Below are positions 13,201 through 26,000 of a stretch of DNA of 64,000 bases, one piece after another. Within the stretch, counting starts at the first letter, position 1. Each line of letters starts with the position of its first letter. The stretch lies in assembly GCA_013399855.1 (NCBI GenBank), contig VXAY01005267.1, positions 376,448 to 440,447 on the forward strand, read 5' to 3'. The notes beneath the pieces were generated by a model that made no database searches, was not told the DNA's origin, and worked only from the letters and a program-made list of their open reading frames with translations. The position numbers and the translations under genes are program-made. Source of the DNA: Oxyruncus cristatus (taxonomy: Eukaryota; Chordata; Aves; Passeriformes; Cotingidae).

Positions 13201-14541
13201 TAATTGAGTGCTGTTTACAGGTCTTTCGTGATTTTCTGGATTTATGGATACTTAGACTTTAATGATGGTCAACAAAAAGCTATACAGGGAATTCATAGTG
13301 TGACAGTGAACCATGCCTTGGCTTTATATGAAGAGAGATATTATCTTTACTACAGTGATAGAAATTCATCCAGAATGAGCTTGAACCCTTTTCTGTTAAA
13401 GCTTAGTGTCTGAAAAATGTTTTTTGCAGCATGTTTCTACTGAGTCCTGTTGGACTTATTTTACAGTTTGACAATGGCATTATGGATTGCTTACTCTTTC
13501 CTTTTTGTAAAGAAAAGTCAAGACTTGCCTCCCTGTTAGAACACTGTTTCTTTTGTCAACAGCGGGTTAATGAATAAAATTGTTTTCAAGGTCAAATTGG
13601 CTTATAAAAAATCACCTCATGCTTCAGGAGGGATAAAACAAGAATTGCAACTCAAATTTTTCTTCTTTCTCTTAAAATCATCTGATTAAAAATAATGACA
13701 GAACATTCTGACGTGCAATATAGGTTTGAAAACTAATTCATGCTCTTCCAGTTATTACATTAGTGACTAAATTCCTGTATTTACAAAATAATATAAGGAA
13801 ACAAAAATCCCTCTGCAATAAATTATAAACTTCTATTCAATATTAGGATTAGTTTAGGTGTTTTAACAAAAGACTCATGTAATAGAAAAAGATTTTTATC
13901 TTACTACATCATTTCCTTTCTATTTTGCTAGTGTTTGGTCTCAATAATTGGAATCGATGTACGCTTTTAAATCCCTATAATTCCTATTGAATTTAGAGTT
14001 GGTTCCTGCTTCAAAATAAAAATGTGTCAGTTAGAAAATACCTTTCAAAGTATCAGTTACTGATGGCTTCTGTAGATACTTTTGCTGTTTGGCTAACAAA
14101 ACACTTAAAAGCTTTGTAAAATTGCTTATGATGATTAAATTGCATGCTGTGAAAACTTAAGTTTTGGGGTTGTCTTTTCACCATTGGTATACTTGAAATA
14201 ATGTATATCTTGATAGTTCTTCAGATTATGCTTAATTTTCACACTTGTAGGGCCATTCTTCATTACTGCACTCATGTGCCAAACTGCCTCAGCACAGCAG
14301 CAAGTAAACAGCAGTAATGGTCCCAGTAACAGCCCTGACAATAATCCGATAAACATGAATGGAGAAACCACTTCCAATTTCAGGCAGATCTGAATTTGCT
14401 GTTTGTTGGGGTTTTTTTTCTGTAGTCCTCACCATGTAACACTGCTGTTTGCAGCTTCCAAGCTGAGTGCACACAGGCGATGGCCATATTTTGATATCCA
14501 AATACTTAAGGAAGATTTCACCAATGAAACTGAGAAGTTGC

Positions 14542-14559
14542 GTTGTTGTTGTTGTTGTT
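14542..14559. repeat. (GTT)6 microsatellite
   Basis: Six GTT units, encoding a short asparagine- or cysteine-like artefact in overlapping open frames. The run is short and likely of low polymorphism. Confidence 0.95.
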
Positions 14560-16931
14560 CTGTTAAGCCACATTTGCCATTGTGTAGGCTTTATCCACAT
14601 ACTAGTGAGGTAATGTAACAATCAGTCTAAAAACCAGAATTACTTGACAGCTCAGCAATAGGGAAACTTGAAGATGTGAGAGTAAATCACATTGATTTCA
14701 AAGATTTATGAATTGGAAAATAGGAAATTTTTCAGGAAAGGGGTGGGGCAAAATTAATTTTGATATAAATCAAAGTTAGAAAATCTAAATTTGAAATACA
14801 TTTAGCACATTTGGGCATCTTTTTTTTATTATCCTTCATCAAAACCTTCTGACTCCAGAAGTGCTCAAGACTGAAGCACCTCCATTCCTCTTCATTGTTG
14901 CACTGTGTACAAGAGTCTGCCTTTTTGTAAGGAAGGATTCAGATTATGAAGAACTTTAAGTAACATTCCTCAAGCCATAAATTTCCTCAGGATTTAATAG
15001 AGACTCTTCACTTTCTTCTCTCTTTATTGTAAAGCTAATGGTATACATAAATCATAAGCATATTTGAAGCACACCGTACAGTTTTGTCTCATTCTTCCCT
15101 GTGCACAGTATAATAAGATGCATCTGAGGAAAATGGCATGCCTTGAGTGGTTTGGGGTAAATCTGGTCATCTGCCATCTTCTAGCTAAATTTAAATTACA
15201 ATAAGGATTTGAGAGTATAAAATACTATGAATAGCAAGGGATAAATACTTGAGGATGGTAACTAAATCCTGCATTTTGGAATTATCACTGTGACCAACTG
15301 CCCATGAAATGCTTTTCATTTTAATGTATAGTGTGTCTGCATATAATTCTAGATCTGTATTTATATCTGCAGCCATATGCTGTTAGATTTCCATCTCCTG
15401 TTCAGACAAATTACTGGAGCTGCAGTTGCCAAAGCAAACAGAGTTCTTTTTTTTTCTTACAAGCACTGAACACATAACACATGACACACTTCATTCTTTC
15501 TTATGTGATAACTTTTAAAATAACAAGCTACTAATAGGCACGATGTGTAAATGGGCAGCAAAGTTCAAAACAGAGGGGAAAATAAGTTACTGGCTACTAA
15601 TCAGAGCAGCTGTTGGGGAGGGAGTCCTTCTCAGAGAAAGTTAGAGACACAGGTGCATGCTCTGTTGTAAGTCAGTATATTTTTCTGCACCCCTGATTAG
15701 TCCAGAGGATGCCATTTCTCACCTTAGATTGTTTAGTGACAGAGTCTGATGGAAAGTTTTCTGTAAATCATTGGAGATTAGTCTTGCAATCTGTGGACAG
15801 CTGGGGGCTGGTTTGTTGGTTTTATTCATTTTGCTGTGGTCTCCTCATTGGAGTGGGACTCCAGAGCCAGAGCCCAACTTTTGAAGGAAAAATTACAGTT
15901 TAATCAGAAATGTAACAAGTTCAGAGATTAATTGCAAGGCAGGGAATAGCAATAGGCTCATTGATAATACTGTCAATATATCACTAGACAAAGCTGCAGA
16001 AAGGTATGTGCCATATCTCATTGAAATCTTGTGTTCATCTGCTGATTTGACAGCAAGCCTTTTTCAGTGGAGCAAATCTATACATATTTTCCAGCCAAGA
16101 GTTATGAGTGGGAGTTTTGCCTGATTTCAACAAGTTAGTAATCTCTCTTTTGGCTGACAATGAAGCAATATGAATATTTTTTTACAAATATTTGTCTGGC
16201 AGGGTCTCATTTATATTCCACCGTATGAAAATGTTTGAGAATAAATTAAGCAGCATTGTCAGCTACGCTGCCATCAACATGCTCCTTGTAGACTTGCCTG
16301 ACTTTTCAAGAAAAATTTTGGTCACCTCCCGTTTACCTCCATGCCCTTTGACACATGATAGATGCCTGCATACGCCAGCTAGAATTGTGCATGAAAAGCA
16401 ACAATTTGTACAAAAAAATAACAAAATTCACTCAGCAGTGTAATAGTCTGTCTGTTTGTAGGGTGAAATTTATCTGTGTTAGTTTTTAGGGTATAAAAAC
16501 TGGATATCTAATTTAGCATTGTTCTCTTCAGTTCTTTAGATGTAGTAAAGATTTGACATGGACAATAGGAACATAAGCACAGCACTGGTCCCTGTCACAA
16601 ACTGTTACCTATTTTTTACAGTTGAGGACCAAACTCAATGCTTTTTACTGTTTTTCAGAATATTTGCAGTTTCCTTTTGAGGAACAAAGCAAAGGACAGT
16701 ACAGTAAATCTCAAAGCTTGTGCTATTCTGTGAATGCTACTGGACTCTAAAAAGAGATTCTTATTACCTTACAGAGCAAACACAGAATTGAGACTTCTAA
16801 TTTTGAAGTGTTCTCACCCACTTTCAGTCTTCATGGGGAATAAGGAAGCATGAAACCCTCTGTTTGGTCCTGTTCAATGGAATGAGGTCCAAGAAAACAT
16901 CCATTAGTGAGAAGGTGTCCCTTGCCTCTAC

Positions 16932-17308
16932 CATCATAGAGTGGTTTGGGTTGGAAGGGACCTTTAAAGGTGGTACAATCCAACCCCCCGCAATGAGAAA
17001 GGACACCTTCAACTAGATGAGGTTTCTCATAGCCCTGTCCAACCTGATCTTGAATATTTCTAGGGATGGGGCATCTGCCACCTCTCTGGGCAACCTGTGA
17101 CAGTGTTTCATTGCACTCATTGTAAAAAACTTCTTCCTTGTATCTATTCTAAATTGATTCACTTTCAGTTTAAAACCGTTATCCACGGTCCTATTGCAAC
17201 AGGCCACGCTAAAAAGTGCTAAAAATCTTTTTTGTGACCCCTTTAAATTACTAAAAGGCCACAATCAGGGGTCCCCATAGCCTTCTCTTCTCCAGGCTGA
17301 AAAACTTC
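16932..17308 (-). mobile_element. CR1 LINE 3' end, typical avian copy (sense on minus strand)
   Basis: It begins on the plus strand with ATCATAGAGTGGTTTGGGTT and GGAAGGGACCTTTAAAGG, the reverse complement of the CR1 3' end. It continues through GGGATGGGGCATCTGCCACC, CTCTCTGGGCAACCTG, a region rich in TTCTTCCTTGTAT, and CCTTCTCTTCTCCAGGCTGA. The minus-strand frame at 17013-17264 encodes the ORF2 C-terminus with LKVNQFRIDTRKKFF and LPREVADAPSLEIFK. The left edge lies at the element's 3' end and the right edge is a 5' truncation, the usual CR1 insertion form. This is one of the two best preserved copies here. No target-site duplication is seen, as is usual for CR1. Confidence 0.95.
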
Positions 17309-18140
17309 TAGATGTTCTTTATTAGTAGACCAAAATAACTATGTTGATGTGACCAGTCACAATATCAAAAGTGTGTACTTCTCTTTCCTATGTCTAGCTT
17401 TGGACAGTGGAGAATGAAGAGCACTGTTATAAAGAACACTTGCCTCAGCTATGCATGCACAGGCTGTATTCTCAGGACATTTGTTCACCAACTCTGAGTG
17501 GTGTAAAACATAGAGGTCTAACCTAACGTAGTGCTGTAGCTCCTTCTGTAGTTGCTAAAGAGACATGAACTGCTCCAGCTACTCTCCACATTGCCACAGT
17601 CCTTCCACCGTCTTGCAGTCAATCGCACTACAGTGATCTGACTTCCCTCTGGAGGTGGTTGAACCTTCTTGCTCGGGCTGTAGACACAAACAAGATTCCT
17701 GTCTTGGTCCAGGGAGCTTAAAATGGTTAGAGTTGGCCCAAGTGCACTCTAGAGTTTGTTAGTGGAACCTGAGTTGTCCAACAGAAAAGAGGTCTTCCAA
17801 CTAAAGGTATGTGCAACTACCATATCCCACAGTGTAGGGCACTGCCTCTGTGTTAATTGCACTGAATAAACAGCAACAAAATATTGGCTTTGCCTTGGCA
17901 AGCCTATATTTTCTCTATCCTATTGAAGTAAGGCTGTGTCAGCTGTGTATAAGGAAGTTTGCTAACCATTCAGATAATTCCAATGTTCACATGCAGGATT
18001 GCATAACTAGGTTTACTCTCATTTATTTCTCAGTTGATATAAAGCCTAAATGTAACTAAATCAGATTGTAGGCACAGCCAGAGAAACTGTATTGTTGAGC
18101 CAGCATGTATACACACTTGAAAAAGAAGGGGCCCTTAGCA

Positions 18141-18174
18141 GAGAAAGAAAAGAAAGCAAGCAAGAAAGAAAGAA
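18141..18174. repeat. (GAAA/GCAA)n purine-rich tract
   Basis: An imperfect tetranucleotide tract of GAAA units interrupted by two GCAA units. It is simple-repeat DNA without an associated element. Confidence 0.85.
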
Positions 18175-19183
18175 TCTATGACATTTATTGTTAGCTACTC
18201 AGATGTAATTCAAGCCAATGTTCTGATAGTATTCAATAATGAGCTATGTTGATATAAGAAGGTGCCATTATTCAAATTTAATTGTGTGTCTGTAGGTTTT
18301 TTTTGCTAACTGAGCCCCCAAATTACTTAAGAATTAGGGGAATGTTTGTATAATGTGATTCAACTGGTAGCTTAAATGCAGTTCTCACAAAGATTACCTG
18401 GAAAAAGTTATATTTATCCACTTACTAGTTCCTTGTCTTTATGCTGAATCACATGTTTAGTAGCATCAAAATGCTCCTGACTGACGTGGTCAAAATTCCT
18501 TAAGCAGGATGCATGCGAATATATTAATTTAAAAGTTCCCAAATACAGTGGGTTAAATGGTTAGCATATCTTTCAGTTTGGTCTTTGTAAATCAAACTGT
18601 GACCAGATTTCACTGAATTAGAGCAGAGAAGGTGCTAAAGGAAGATATTGTTTGGTTCATTGCTGCTAGTCGTTAAAAACATAGTGACAAACATATGCTA
18701 GGCTTAGGTTTGTGTTTTATGTGGTGCCACAGAGTCATTAGTTCTCTCAGACAGCTGGAGTCTGTTTTGGCTGATGCAGTATGAAATTAACAGTTAAATG
18801 AGGAAAAATAGGGAAAGGAGGAGTTCTCTTCTAAGGACATTGTTTTCTGCCAAAATCAGTGGGGTTTGAGTAGAAAAACCACCACACTGCCCTGAAAACT
18901 TCAGCCAGAATCTGTATTATTTGCAACGCTGTACTAAGAAGCCTCTTGAGCTCTAAGGAGACTTTGAAGAGCAGGCAGTTAGGAGGAGAAAGACATCTTT
19001 TTTGCTTCTCATCTGACTATGCTTGAAAAGTAACAGAGCCACTGTGTAACCATAATAAAACTTTCTTGTACAGTCACTTCCCATTCAGTCCTCTATCAAA
19101 AAACAGCTTTATAAAGTCTAGCAGCACCTTCAGTCTGGGTGAATGGCTGAATCTGAATATTTTCCCTCCCTGTTTATTTCTGT

Positions 19184-19215
19184 GATTTTTGTGAAATATA
19201 AGATTTTTGTGAAAT
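19184..19215. repeat. 14-bp direct repeat with 4-bp spacer
   Basis: GATTTTTGTGAAAT is found at 19184-19197 and again, unchanged, at 19202-19215, separated by ATAA. This is most simply a local tandem duplication of an 18-bp unit. Confidence 0.95.
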
Positions 19216-19445
19216 GATATTAGTAACATCTTACTAAAAACAAAGGGAATTCTTCTTATGCCCTCATTTCCCCAGTGACTCCCATGATAATAGCAAGGCA
19301 TAATCTTTACTTTTTTTTTGAATGCCTATTCCCCACATTATCTCTTATTAAAGAAAGGACTTTCAGGAATTGTAATTCTGGGAAGTCTATCCAACAGTTG
19401 GGATCATTGATTCATTAGAAAAGTAAATAAAAGAGTCATATAAAT

Positions 19446-19695
19446 ATTTAAGGCTGGAAAAAGGGACATCTGTGGGTCACATAGAGTAGGACGTACTCGG
19501 AACTGAACTAACTTCAAAGCTGATCGAGATGCTCAGGGTGTTGTGTTTTGAAAATCGCAAACAGAGACTTGAGAGACTTTCTAGGCTACCTATTCCAGGG
19601 CTTAATCTCTCTCTTTGTGAAAATTTTTCCTTGTTCATACTCAATATTTTGTCTACCGTCTCTTGACCTTTCGCTATGCACTTAAGTGCACAGCC
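19446..19695 (-). mobile_element. old, diverged CR1 LINE 3' end (sense on minus strand)
   Basis: An order of degraded CR1 landmarks survives: AAGGCTGGAAAAAGG (for GGTTGGAAAAGACC), ATGCTCAGG, TTTTGAAAATC, a block like ACTTTCTAGGCTACCTATTC for the usual CTCTCTGGGCAACCTGTTCC, GTGAAAATTTTTCCTTG, and TCTCTTGACCTTTCGCTATG for the usual CTCTTGTCCTGTCACTG. Identity is clearly lower than in the copies at 16932 and 26723, and no open frame remains, so this is an early insertion. The exact ends are uncertain by some tens of bases. Confidence 0.75.
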
Positions 19696-22689
19696 CTGAA
19701 GCCTTGTGCAGCCCTGATCCTCCCAATATCTGGAAAAAAGGGTTTTCTGAAAAACATCACATCACCTTTTCTATTCTTACTCTTTATGGAAACCTGGATG
19801 TGAAGGATGAGGGCTACTTGAATCTTGTCTTGATGGGGACCTTAACAGTATAAATCTGGCCTATGAATACAACCGCTCAGTGTTGTGGTGACACTACCAG
19901 AAGACCACAGCATGGAACGATGAAACATCTTGCAGACACCAACTAATCTGTGTGAGGGCCACACTGTCAGTTTTGAGGGAGCGTAATGTGAAGCATGAGA
20001 TGTGAAAAAGGTTTTGCAAACATTAATTAGAAGGAGTGTGAGGGAGAGTTCTTGGAAGTGAACATGGGAGGGATTCAATGAGGGTTGGAGGCTGAAAGGA
20101 TGCTTAGCCTGCAGCTGGGCTGGCCAGAGGAAGATGATGATGATTGGAGTTCCCTCAGCAGCCAGAGGACCTTGAAAGGGAAATAACCTGTCAAGGGGGA
20201 AGGAAGGCATATTGTGTTCTAGATAAGGCAAAAATATCCTCAAGATGTGTTTCTGATCTGGTTGTGATTTTGAGAGAAAGAACCATACTTTTTGCTCTCA
20301 TTTGGTTTTGGCCTGAGCTTTTCCTGATCTCCCCAGCAAACCCATTTGACTTGGTAGATTAGAAACACACCGCCAGATCCTGAGAATCCACCCTGGCCAA
20401 GAAAAAATTCTCTGTGTTGAAAGTTCCTCTGAGTAGTCCTCAAAAGTTTGGTCTTACAGTTGCAGGTCTTCACTGGAATCAAAGAAAATCAACTAAAATG
20501 ACAATGTCGAGGAAGCACCCTTTAATCTTCTGTCCTTTCTGATGCCACACTGACCAACTCATGCTGTTTTGGTGCAGTGACCATAGCTCCATTGAAGTAC
20601 TGTCCTGTCTGCCTCACATGCAATCTAAGAGCTCTCTGCTAAGCAGTATTTTCAAAACAGACAATTTAAAATATTACTCCCGTGTCTCCAGACCTTGTCA
20701 TTACAGGTTCAGAGAGGAAGGCTATTAGTGGTTTGTTGAAAAATAGCCTCAGGTTGTATTGGAGATTACCACTCAGATAAAGGAGCCACAACAGGTCTTT
20801 AATTGTCTGTCTCACTGCTTCTAGTAATTTTCACTGGGATAAGAGACAACTAGTAGAATCTGTGGAAAGAAAATCCATCAGTCTTGTGTAACATGAAAAA
20901 ATCCAGCAGCTCGGGGTCTTTTAATGGCAAGAGAAACATATTCTCTCTTCAGGTGGCGTTGTGGCTGTTAATAGGAGAGTATCTACTTTTCTACCACCCC
21001 TAAACCTGTCTTTTCAGCCAGCATTAGTTAATCATAGCACAAATTTACTGTTAGAAATCTCTTTGCAGTCCCCACGGGACATTTCCAACTGGAGACCTCT
21101 TACTGCACTGCTTTTTTTTTAATGTCTTTTTTTTTTTTTTTTTACTGATAAATTCATAACCCTGGATGAATTGTTGTCAGCTTGTTTACAAGATCCTTTT
21201 AAATGCTTTCCCTATTGCTGGGAGCACATCTTTCTTTTCCTTTGTTCAGTTTTTCCCCCTGACAGCTGAAAACAACAATAACAAAAGGTGCCCAAGAGCT
21301 ATTTTAATTCTTTATAGTTATTATAATTGCAGTTTTCATGGGATTTCCCTGCTGTTCTTTGGAAGTAGACAGTAGTTTCCACATTGTAGCAAATCTGTGT
21401 TACACAGTAAAAGAGTGTGAAATAGAATTGTGATAACCTATAACCTAGGTGTTTATCAAAAGATATCATTTTACTGTGTTAAGATAATACCCTGTAGAAA
21501 CAGTTGTGGCCTCCTGTTGAGACCTTAATTTCCACTTAAATTCACAGTACCAAGCACAAGGTAATACTCGTCAACAAAGGTTGATGCTACTGAATTTTTT
21601 AATTGAAATATCTATCAACCTTTTCAAACATATAGGTTTTTTTAAATCTAAGTGTTTTCAAAAAATCCTTCTAGCGATCATCCTGCTTGTTTTGGTTGCT
21701 GAATACCTTTCAAAAGGTAATGAGAAGCAAATTCAAGAATGAAAATTTCACACAAGGCCCATTGTGTAATGTTTTGGTTAAGTATTTAAGAATGGAAGAG
21801 GAGTCATCATGGTTATAGTGGACTGAAATTGAGAAAGAAATTCAGAAAAGTAACTCAATAGATTCACAGAGATGTCACTTTTTGGTTTCTTGGTCATTGA
21901 ACTATTTTAGCTTGGAGAATTCTAGCAAAAATACTTTAGTTCATATCACTGTAATACAACAGAAATGTACTATTTCTAACAGCATCTTGATATGACAATT
22001 ACTAATAGCTAGCTTTTTTTAAAATGTGGCATTCGCCTGAAAAGCAAAGTTATAACAATGAATAATTCAACCTGTTTGCATTCTGATTGATTTAACAGTA
22101 ATTTACTTGTAATAAATATTCTGTTATAATTCTCCATTAAACGTCTCCTGGTTTCCTTTCTAATAACTGTAAGCACAGGAGACTAAACACTGATTCTGTT
22201 ATTTATGAGTACTGGTACCATGGAAAAAAAAACAAAAGAGATAAATATACCTGTTTTACTAAAGAACTGATTATTACACCCGTTGCCCAAATCCAAAGAG
22301 GATGTCTGTGTTTGCCTTCAGTTACACCACTCTGTAGTGTCTTACTTTGCTGTTCTATTGTTGCTATCCAAGAAAAGTTGCTGTTCATTAAGAAGGGCAG
22401 CAAAACTTGGCCTCAGGGACTGATACATTGTTGTGAAATGCATTTTCAGAGGAGCCTCTACTAACCTCTGACTTGGCCCTGAGTTATTTACAGGTGTGGG
22501 ACTGCATTCATCAAAGCCAGTGCTAGCCCCATTTTATGTGTAGGAATGGCTACATATGCTTAATTTATTTTTGTGTTCTGTGAAGTACACAAGCACAAAG
22601 ATGTCATCCCTCCTTTTAGTTACAGGCAATGGGAAAGTCACCTTCATTTCAATGGTACAACAAGAACACACTGATATTCCTGGAATTGA
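19696..22689. other. non-coding unique DNA, nothing recognised
   Basis: No element or exon recognised. A 133-codon open frame on the minus strand (19842-20243) opens at a TTG, overlaps the old CR1 flank only by proximity, and has no family motif. A near-match to an ancient tetrapod hAT-type fragment (CATAGCTCCATTGAAGT at about 20582) is too short to call. Confidence 0.5.
21127..21143. repeat. poly-T tract (T17)
   Basis: A homopolymer run preceded by a second T9 run (21112-21120), the two separated by AATGTC. No retrocopy is visible on either side. Confidence 0.95.
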
Positions 22690-22935
22690 TCATTCACAAC
22701 TCTGGAGCTGGTCATCTTGCTGAACAGTGAATTTGAGCCCTGGTCCCGCATCCTGTAAAATTACCTCGGAGTATTCCCACAGGCATTGAGGGCATAGAAT
22801 CAATCACTGTTACTATAATTAATGATAGAAGATGTATTTAATTCTGTGGGAACAAGGAATTGTTTAAATGACGTTTAAGTGCCACAGGCTAAATACCAAT
22901 ACAGGCACAATTCATTTTAAATAACTACATCTCAA
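22690..22935. promoter_or_regulatory. possible conserved non-coding element
   Basis: The block has several homeodomain-like cores (AATCAATCAC, TATAATTAATGATAG, ATTTAATTC, TTTAAATGACG) and a few CpGs in AT-rich DNA. The call is by texture only and is weaker than for the blocks at 30640 and 33890. Its left part (GAGCCCTGGTCCCGCATCCTGTAAAA) also resembles ancient tetrapod repeat wording, so an exapted fossil repeat is an alternative. Confidence 0.18.
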
Positions 22936-23003
22936 ACAAAAAAAGAATATTGTTCTCCAAGCATTTTTATAATTGATATTTTATGTATTTGAGCGAGCTT
23001 TCA

Positions 23004-23045
23004 TGGCCATTCTGAAAAAAAAAAAAAAAAAAAAGCCTTGGCCAT
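23004..23045. repeat. A20 tract flanked by a 7-bp direct repeat
   Basis: TGGCCAT at 23004-23010 and again at 23039-23045 enclose TCTG, an A20 run (23015-23034) and GCCT. The arrangement resembles a target-site duplication around an orphan poly-A insertion, but seven bases is short and chance or slippage can explain it. Confidence 0.7.
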
Positions 23046-26000
23046 ACATACTTTAAGGGTTTTGTATAGAAGTTTTCATATACTTCTGGAAGTCAGACAC
23101 TTTCGAAGTGGGTGGTGGAAGAGATCTAATTGAGCATGGCAGAAAAATACTAAAAGTGAAGAATACCAGATAAGCTGTAAATTATGTGGATAAGAAATGT
23201 ACATTTATTCCAGATTCACTCAACAACTGTGCAATTTCAGTTGATAAATTGAGTTTGAGCTGAGTATCTTCCAAATGAAAAAAGTAAGCCTCTCTGGCTT
23301 GAGTTCAAAATTGTAGGCTCCTTGCCTGGGACAGTAATATCATATCCTTTGTGGTCCAGGCACAGGGCAGGAGATGAGGGAAATTGATCTCTACAGATGT
23401 TTTTGTTCTGTACTGGAGACTATTCTCCACAGTATTTGCTGGAAAAGCCTATAGCTGGAGCTGCTGGGGAGTTCATACAGGTTTCTGATTCAATGTTCCT
23501 GCCCCAGATTGCCAAAGTGGTCGACTGACTGAGCTTTCACTTGGATCCATGAATAATAGTCTCCAAATGACATTACATTGCCTGGTGACCCCAGAATCCT
23601 TGGCATCTGTACACTTCATTCTTCTCTCCTAGTGCACCCTCCAGACATTGGAGGGGACAGTTTCAGCATTGATCTGCTGGACACTGTTTCATATGAGGAA
23701 CAGAAGTTATCCTTGGAAGCTGGAACCATCACTACTAAACACCAGATCGTCTAAAGAGTTACAATAGAGAGCTTCTCTCAACAGATGTATTTTTAGCTGT
23801 TCGTTCCAACTGTGGTAAAATTATGCTATGCAGAAGCATTACTTAATCAGGTTTGATTGTAGCCACAGCACAATTTAGTCTCTTTTATATACTGCTGCCT
23901 AGTCTAGACTACTAGCTCACACAATATTAATGCAATACAGATTAAAAGAATATTGTTGGAAAATACTGAAAGAAAGCCTTGTTTGTGTTCTACTCCTACT
24001 AAAACTGAAATTAAAATGGCTATTCTTCATCTACTGAATAGTCACTTCAATAGATTGACATTCTGCAATTGTGGGTTAAAGAGAAAGGATTTGAGTTATA
24101 CTATTTTCCTGAACTGAGAAACTACTGCATAAATTTCTGTTGGGTTAGAAAGGAAAGAAATTAATACATTCACTTTGTGATTTTTTATGAGTTTCATTCT
24201 CTTTCTATGAACATTCTAGGAAGTAAGGTAAGAGAAACAGTGAATTTGATTTAAATCCAAAATATATTCATGAGAAACTGCTTCTGAATTCTAAACAGCA
24301 AATACCCATACAGGGAACATGATTTTGCACGAACAGAGGCTTCTTTCCAATACATTTTGCTCTGTGAGACTGAATCTATATTTGTGCTTATCTGAAGGCT
24401 GAAGGTCTCTTTGCCAGAACAAATTATTTGTTGAAATAGTTACATTCAGTCTTCCAGGGCTTTGGCCTAAGAGAATGAATATAGTTCCCACAGAAATAAA
24501 TGAGTATGAATTAGTCAGATTTTCCCAAAACTAATATTGTGTTAAAGTGCAGAGGAGCTTCTTTTGAGAAAAAAAAAAAAAAAAAAAAANNNNNNNNNNN
24601 NNNNNNNNNNNAAAAAAAAAACAAACAAAAAACCCAAAAACAACTGTGCCAGAAATTTTGAAGGGGTACAACAAAGAATAAAAATAATTTGGGGGGGCGG
24701 GGGTATTTGTTTATTTTATTATTATTTTGTAGGGTAGACAAGTCCTACATATAATTTTCTAAGGCCTTTACTGGGGTTGTAAGAATAGGTGTTATGAATG
24801 TTATGAACAGGGCCAAACACATCTAGAACTGAATCTGCTGATTCAGGATAAGGAGATAGCAGCAGTATCCCACACAGTTCTTCTTACTCTACTCTGATTT
24901 GATTGGTAATAAATTAAACTAATATCCTTTTGCCTGTGACAATCATTGGTGAGTGATCTCTCCCTGCCCTTATCTTGACTCATGAGACTTTCATTATGCT
25001 TTCTCTCCCCTGCCCAGCTGAGGAGGGCAGTGATAGAGCAGCTTGGGTGGGCACCTGGCATCCAGAAGGGATCAACAACAAGCATTTGTAATTTTTTCCA
25101 TTTTGTTTTCTTCTTTTTTTTTTTTTGTTTCCTCACCACCCTCTTATTTCTGTGCTCACCCAAGCTTGTCTGATTTTTAGTTACATACCTGAAACCACAA
25201 TACATAAGATTGAAAGTATACAGACCTCTTTATTTGTAGTAAAAAGGACACTTCTGAGAAGGGTGACTCAGAAGAGGTCTCCATCATTCTGGTGGAGATT
25301 TTTCCCATATTCCAAGAGTTCATTTGCTATCTGTTTATATTCTGGTTTTCCCTGTTCTGTAGTATTCAGTGTATGCATGAAGTCAGTATTTCCTTCTCTG
25401 TAATCCTCTTAGCTTAGCAAATATCATCTAGCTTGTGCAATATTTTCTTATTAATAGATAGGGTGTTAAAATAAACCTTCCAGTTTCCCAAGGTCATTAG
25501 AGATTTCAGATTTTTTCTCAGATTGTTATTAACTCTATTTCTTCTTTCAGTTAATATAAATTCACCCTTCAGCTGGTGTTAGCCAGTATAAATGGATGAA
25601 GCTTTACAGATTTATGCAGCTGAATTTCTAGTTTATGATTTCAATAGGTTACATTTAATAGTGAACTATAAAATCAGTTACCTGTGCATCTGAAAATTAA
25701 TCCACACAGTGTGGATTGAATGATCTCTACCTATGCTGGTAGGAATGGGGCAAGCATGAGTAAAAACATGCACAGCTAATCTGTTAGTGAAGACTCGTAG
25801 TGCTGGAGTCTCAAATGGGTGTTGCCACTAAGGAGCACTCTATACCAGATCTATAGGGTAGGTCAGATACAGGTACTTGTATGGCCATGTCTGATCTTAA
25901 AGCTTGATGGTTTAACCATGAGGTCCTACTCTACAATTTCTTCTTTTGATAGCAGTCAGTAATAGAGAATCCTGGGTATAAGTTTCTCGTAAAAAGTATA

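Larger units (their letters stand above)
6171..16931. other. non-coding unique DNA with minor simple repeats
   Basis: No recognisable exon, RNA gene or transposon in about 10.8 kb. Short open frames at 7883-8309, 12394-12705 and 14289-14621 overlap each other on both strands or open at non-ATG codons and show no family motif. The few structured items (GAAA-type tract, TATG-rich inverted repeat, a 12-bp tandem copy and a GTT run) are listed separately. Several AATAAA hexamers occur, as expected by chance at this base composition. Confidence 0.5.
17309..19445. other. non-coding unique DNA, nothing recognised
   Basis: No transposon, RNA or coding signature. Only a purine-rich run at 18141-18174 and a spaced direct repeat at 19184-19215 stand out. 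The short open frames (17850-18059 and 19074-19301) are not recognised. Confidence 0.5.

Noticed and set aside
17013..17264. Open frame with clear protein similarity
   Set aside because: It is the ORF2 C-terminal remnant of the truncated CR1 at 16932-17308, not a host gene.
19842..20243. 133-codon minus-strand open frame
   Set aside because: It opens at TTG in a eukaryotic context, with no recognisable domain; it is bland unique DNA next to a decayed CR1.
20577..20605. CATAGCTCCATTGAAGT, resembling an ancient hAT-type repeat
   Set aside because: The match is limited to about 17 bases; the flanks do not continue the resemblance.
22525..22560. CCCCATTTTATGTGTAGG resembling the MIR core
   Set aside because: The similarity ends after about 18 bases.
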